Part shown: positions 5,955 to 8,401 of the stretch, piece after piece
Numbering within the stretch: the stretch's first letter is position 1
How the letters are laid out: each line of letters starts with the position of its first letter
From: a bacterium
GTDB lineage: Bacteria; Patescibacteria; Gracilibacteria; 1-14-2-50-48-13
Direction of reading: 5' to 3'
Assembly: GCA_030430105.1 (NCBI GenBank)
Contig: JAUIFW010000044.1
Location: 1 to 8,401, forward strand
DNA length: 8,401 nt
The notes under the pieces: generated by a model
What the model was told of the DNA's origin: nothing
The model's input: only the letters and a program-made list of their open reading frames with translations
Databases searched by the model: none
Position numbers and translations under genes: made by a program

Positions 5955-7156
5955 TGAGAAAACTACTACTAGCATTAGGTCTCCTTACAGCACTACCCCT
6001 AGTCTCAGCTGGGAATATTGACGCTACCTATAAGTGGGCCTGGAGTGAGGATATAGGGTGGATAAATTTTGGAGCCACCAACGGCGACGTGACGGTATAC
6101 GATGATCGTATCGAGGGCTATGCCTGGTCGCAGCTACTTGGGTGGATCAATCTCGCTCCAGCCAATGCAGGAGTAACCAATAGCAATGGAACGCTTGATG
6201 GGCATGCTTGGGGGGAGCATCTTGGCTACATTGATTTTGATGGAGTCACGATTGATGACTCTGGATATTTCCAGGGGAATGCAAATGGCACTATAACTGG
6301 AGATATATCCTTTAACTGTGCCAACACGGCGTCCTGTGGAAGCTCTGACTTCAAAGTGCGAACCACATGGCGGCCAAGTATTTCGTCATCAGCTCCATCA
6401 GGGAGTGGCGGTGGCGGAGGTGGTGGGTTTTCTAAGCCGCAGACTGTTGCACCTACCAACGTGCCAAAGCAAGATCTGAAACCTGCAGCTCCGGAACTGG
6501 AGGGGAAGGAAGACACAGGGCCCTCAGACGGGGACTCTCAAGTACAAGTACAGGAAGGGGAGATTAGAAGCTATGCATTTACCTACTGTACTGAAGAAGA
6601 TATAGAAGTAGAAGCGCTCTACGTAGCTCCAGCAAGAAATACACTAGAGCAAGGAATTGCTGGGCTATCAGAGGCACTGCTCAGCTGCGAAGGAGATGCA
6701 CTACGGTGTCCAAGTGGCGTGCTCACGCGGGCGGCCTTTGTGGAACTACTACTAAGCAGTCAGTGTGAGGATAGGAGCATCCAAGGAGAAAAAACCTTCC
6801 CCGATATTGCAGGTCATCCTTTGGAAACCTCTATTCGAGTGGCTGCAGATCAAGGGTGGGTGAAGGGGTATGCGGACGGTAGGTTCCTTCCTGATCGTCC
6901 CATCGCAAGGGTGGAAGCGATCGCTATCTTGGTGCGGTACTTCAAGCTACCTCTCGAGGGAGTGGAAGATATGCGCCTCCAGGATGTGCTGGCAAGTAGT
7001 TGGTATGCAAGTCTAGCTCCTGAAGTAGCGCGCTTTGGGTTCCTGGAAGAAACAGAGGTGGATGGACGACGCTATCTCTTTCCCGAGGCTCCTATTGCAA
7101 GAGAAGAGCTCAGGCGAGCGCTAAAGAGTATTGAGCGCTACCTGCTTGGTCCGTAA
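5954..7156 (+). CDS. Exported SLH-domain protein with WAWSExIGWINF-type repeats
   Basis: This 400-residue protein begins with a clear signal peptide (MRKLLLALGLLTALPLVSA, cleavage near 19/20). Three aromatic repeats follow at about residues 28-40, 56-66 and 83-95 (WAWSEDIGWINF, YAWSQLLGWINL, HAWGEHLGYIDF), spaced about 28 residues apart. The block ends at FNCANTASC...VRTTWRP (120-141), whose two cysteines may form a disulfide. A Ser/Gly linker with seven consecutive glycines (152-158) and a Pro-rich acidic spacer (to about 200) lead to SLH repeats: a partial one near 250-270, a complete one at about 281-330 (TFPDI...AADQGWVKGYADGRFLPDRPIARVEAIAILVRYF) and a divergent one at about 342-394. SLH domains usually anchor proteins to cell-wall polymers, so the N-terminal block would be displayed outward. 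ATG 5954 is chosen over an upstream in-frame ATG at 5861 because it starts the signal peptide and overlaps the preceding stop by one base. Confidence 0.87.
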   Translation: MRKLLLALGLLTALPLVSAGNIDATYKWAWSEDIGWINFGATNGDVTVYDDRIEGYAWSQLLGWINLAPANAGVTNSNGTLDGHAWGEHLGYIDFDGVTIDDSGYFQGNANGTITGDISFNCANTASCGSSDFKVRTTWRPSISSSAPSGSGGGGGGGFSKPQTVAPTNVPKQDLKPAAPELEGKEDTGPSDGDSQVQVQEGEIRSYAFTYCTEEDIEVEALYVAPARNTLEQGIAGLSEALLSCEGDALRCPSGVLTRAAFVELLLSSQCEDRSIQGEKTFPDIAGHPLETSIRVAADQGWVKGYADGRFLPDRPIARVEAIAILVRYFKLPLEGVEDMRLQDVLASSWYASLAPEVARFGFLEETEVDGRRYLFPEAPIAREELRRALKSIERYLLGP

Positions 7157-7199
7157 GCAGTAGCACTTGGAGATGAACTCTTGGAAGAGATACGGCAGT

Positions 7200-7218
7200 T
7201 CTATACACTCTCTATACA
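7200..7218. promoter_or_regulatory. Direct repeat TCTATACA, one helical turn apart
   Basis: TCTATACA occurs at 7200-7207 and again at 7211-7218, an 11-bp period that places both copies on the same face of the DNA. The pair lies about 46-64 bp upstream of the start site predicted for the fructose-bisphosphatase transcript, a usual position for an activator. Function is inferred from position only. Confidence 0.33.
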
Positions 7219-7237
7219 AACAAAGTAGTGGGAAGGA

Positions 7238-7257
7238 ACCACAACCTGTGGTATACT
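7238..7257 (+). promoter_or_regulatory. Extended -10 promoter with overlapping palindrome, upstream of fbp
   Basis: TGGTATACT (7249-7257) is an extended -10 element with TATACT at 7252-7257 (5 of 6 matches). No strong -35 is seen (TGGGAA at 7229-7234 matches 3 of 6). The palindrome ACCACA-ACC-TGTGGT (7238-7252) covers the spacer end and the first base of the -10, so a protein bound there would block or reshape the promoter. Transcription would start near 7264, about 19 nt before ATG 7283. Confidence 0.45.
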
Positions 7258-7282
7258 AATAAGAAGTCTTAAACCAATTGAT

Positions 7283-8170
7283 ATGCGACCTCAGAACCTA
7301 GAAAAGTACCTAGAACTCAATGCACCTGCAGACTTGGCACCTATGGCAAAAGCACTGCTAGAAGCTGCAAATGAGGTGCAGGACATGCTACAGCACGTGT
7401 CTCTTGAGGAAACAGGGGAGAACCCAAGTGGAGAGCAGACCAAGGAGTTTGATCGCAAAGCACACCTCACATTCCTTGGTAAACTACAAGGGACAAAGGG
7501 GCTTTGGGGCGTACTTTCGGAGGAGCAAGAAGAGATTGAGCAGTTTGGAGATGAGGGAGAGTATATGATTGCCATCGATCCTATCGATGGATCCTCTGTG
7601 GTAGAGAGCGGCTTCGCTGTGGGTACCATGGTCGGTATTTATAAGCAGAAACCAGGAGATAATCTTTACACAGGAAGAAACCTCGTTGCTGCTATGTATT
7701 TTGTATACGGAAACGGCATGTTTACCGGCCTTTCCTTTGGAAACGGACTGCATATTTTCAAGAAATCAGAGAGTGGAGAGTTTGCACCAGTGCGTTCCTT
7801 TGTGAAGCTATCTGGGCATTCGCATATCGCAGCGCTCGGAGGCTTTGACACAATGGCGTATGTGGAAGGATACAAGGACCTCGCTATGAAGCTCTCTAGA
7901 GACCAGTTTAAGCTGCGGTATTCAGGAAGTCTTGCTGCAGATATGCACCTACTCTTCATGACGGGTGGAGGAATCTTCGTGCACCATAGCAAGAAGCTTC
8001 GTCTCCTCTACGAGTGCGCTCCTGTGGCGTTTCTTCTTATGCAAGCAGGTGGGCACTCCACCAACGGTATGCGGCAGACACTGAGCCTTGAGACGCTCAA
8101 TCCACACGAGACGACTCTCTTCCTTGGAGGTACCAAAGAGGTGGTGGATATGGCTACGTCACTGCTCTAG
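7283..8170 (+). CDS. fbp: Class I fructose-1,6-bisphosphatase
   Basis: This enzyme hydrolyses fructose 1,6-bisphosphate to fructose 6-phosphate in the cytoplasm, feeding gluconeogenesis and sugar-phosphate synthesis. The 295 residues carry the family's metal and substrate motifs in order: LSEEQEE (78-84, metal-binding glutamates), DPIDGSS (99-105), GRNLVAAMYFVYG (131-143), LRYSGSLAADMH (211-222), GGGIF (228-232) and KLRLLYECAPVAFLLMQAGG (238-257). It is about 35 residues shorter than the roughly 330-residue E. coli enzyme, partly in the N-terminal region and in the loop after residue 121. Positions matching the AMP-inhibition site of classical enzymes appear altered. The start is ATG 7283, with no Shine-Dalgarno. 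A class II fructose-bisphosphate aldolase gene begins 2 bp after the stop, making consecutive pathway steps in one operon. Confidence 0.94.
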   Translation: MRPQNLEKYLELNAPADLAPMAKALLEAANEVQDMLQHVSLEETGENPSGEQTKEFDRKAHLTFLGKLQGTKGLWGVLSEEQEEIEQFGDEGEYMIAIDPIDGSSVVESGFAVGTMVGIYKQKPGDNLYTGRNLVAAMYFVYGNGMFTGLSFGNGLHIFKKSESGEFAPVRSFVKLSGHSHIAALGGFDTMAYVEGYKDLAMKLSRDQFKLRYSGSLAADMHLLFMTGGGIFVHHSKKLRLLYECAPVAFLLMQAGGHSTNGMRQTLSLETLNPHETTLFLGGTKEVVDMATSLL

Positions 8171-8172
8171 TC

Positions 8173-8401
8173 ATGTTGCTTCCTGCAAAACAGCTCCTTG
8201 ACCATGCTCTGCGCAATGGATATGCGCTAGGGGCTTTTAATGCTAGTACCATGGAGGTACTTCAAGGGATTGTGGAAGCTGCTGCCGAGCAAGATGCGCC
8301 GCTTATCCTTCAAGTGACAGAGGGGGCGCTTGAGTATGCGGGACTTGAGTACATGGTCTGCTTGGCCAAAGCAGCGGCTCAGAGAAATCCGGAACTCCCC
8401 A
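8173..8401 (+). CDS. fba: Class II fructose-bisphosphate aldolase, N-terminal part
   Basis: An open frame starts at ATG 8173, two bases after the preceding stop, and runs off the right edge (76 codons visible). It begins MLLPAKQLLDHALRNGYALG, then AFNASTMEVLQGIVEAAAEQ, then DAPLILQVTEGALEYAG. This is the typical opening of class II (zinc-dependent) aldolases, with the first strand AFN and the segment APLILQ. The enzyme reversibly joins glyceraldehyde 3-phosphate and dihydroxyacetone phosphate to fructose 1,6-bisphosphate, the substrate of the upstream phosphatase. The catalytic Asp and zinc-binding His residues lie beyond the window, so activity cannot be judged. A specificity for tagatose bisphosphate, seen in some relatives, is less likely given the neighbour. 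Tight spacing implies co-transcription and coupled translation. Confidence 0.9.
   Translation, partial: MLLPAKQLLDHALRNGYALGAFNASTMEVLQGIVEAAAEQDAPLILQVTEGALEYAGLEYMVCLAKAAAQRNPELP

Noticed and set aside
7157..7199. Terminator after the SLH gene
   Set aside because: Only a CTCTT-GG-AAGAG palindrome (7180-7191) is present, with a two-base loop and no T-run, so it was not called.

Overview
The window looks like a chromosomal segment of a Patescibacteria (Candidate Phyla Radiation) genome, possibly Peregrinibacteria. The basis is a set of features I associate with that group: an ECF-type sigma factor translationally coupled to a three-helix membrane protein; a secreted protein with a paired-cysteine EPNCSPGDANC motif just after its signal peptide; a secreted protein with WAWSExIGWINF-type repeats plus S-layer homology (SLH) repeats; and start codons that almost all lack a Shine-Dalgarno sequence. 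TGA serves as a stop codon (sigma gene, 4135-4137) and no in-frame TGA occurs inside the genes, so the UGA=Gly code of Gracilibacteria/SR1 is unlikely. The assignment is an inference from architecture, not a phylogenetic result.

Layout. Positions 2-1604 (+) hold the end of an unrecognised soluble protein and a six-helix membrane protein resembling the DUF2238/YjdF family. Positions 1687-3315 (+) encode a YegQ/TrhP-type U32 protein, expected to act in tRNA wobble-uridine hydroxylation, with an unusual C-terminal extension and cysteine cluster. This gene converges on a leftward operon, 4689-3449 (-), encoding an ECF-like sigma factor and its presumed membrane regulator, joined by an ATGA overlap. 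The convergent junction is packed with palindromes: a perfect 14-bp stem containing the U32 stop codon, a long imperfect inverted repeat built of degenerate 7-bp units, and a 7-bp stem whose loop holds part of the stop codon of the membrane-protein gene.

Divergent from the sigma gene is a rightward pair, 4815-7156, encoding two exported proteins with a TAATG overlap: a beta-rich adhesin or fibre-like protein and an SLH-anchored protein. The divergent intergenic region carries a near-consensus TATAAT and three tandem 7-bp CAGTANN units. The simplest reading is an envelope module: a sigma factor held by a membrane regulator next to surface proteins it might control.

The right end, 7283-8401 (+), encodes class I fructose-1,6-bisphosphatase and, 2 bp downstream, the start of class II fructose-bisphosphate aldolase. 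The two enzymes form a gluconeogenic (triose phosphate to fructose 6-phosphate) unit. Its promoter region contains an 11-bp-spaced direct repeat and a palindrome touching an extended -10 element. No RNA genes, CRISPR arrays, insertion sequences or prophage genes were seen, and no gene-free stretch exceeds 300 bp.
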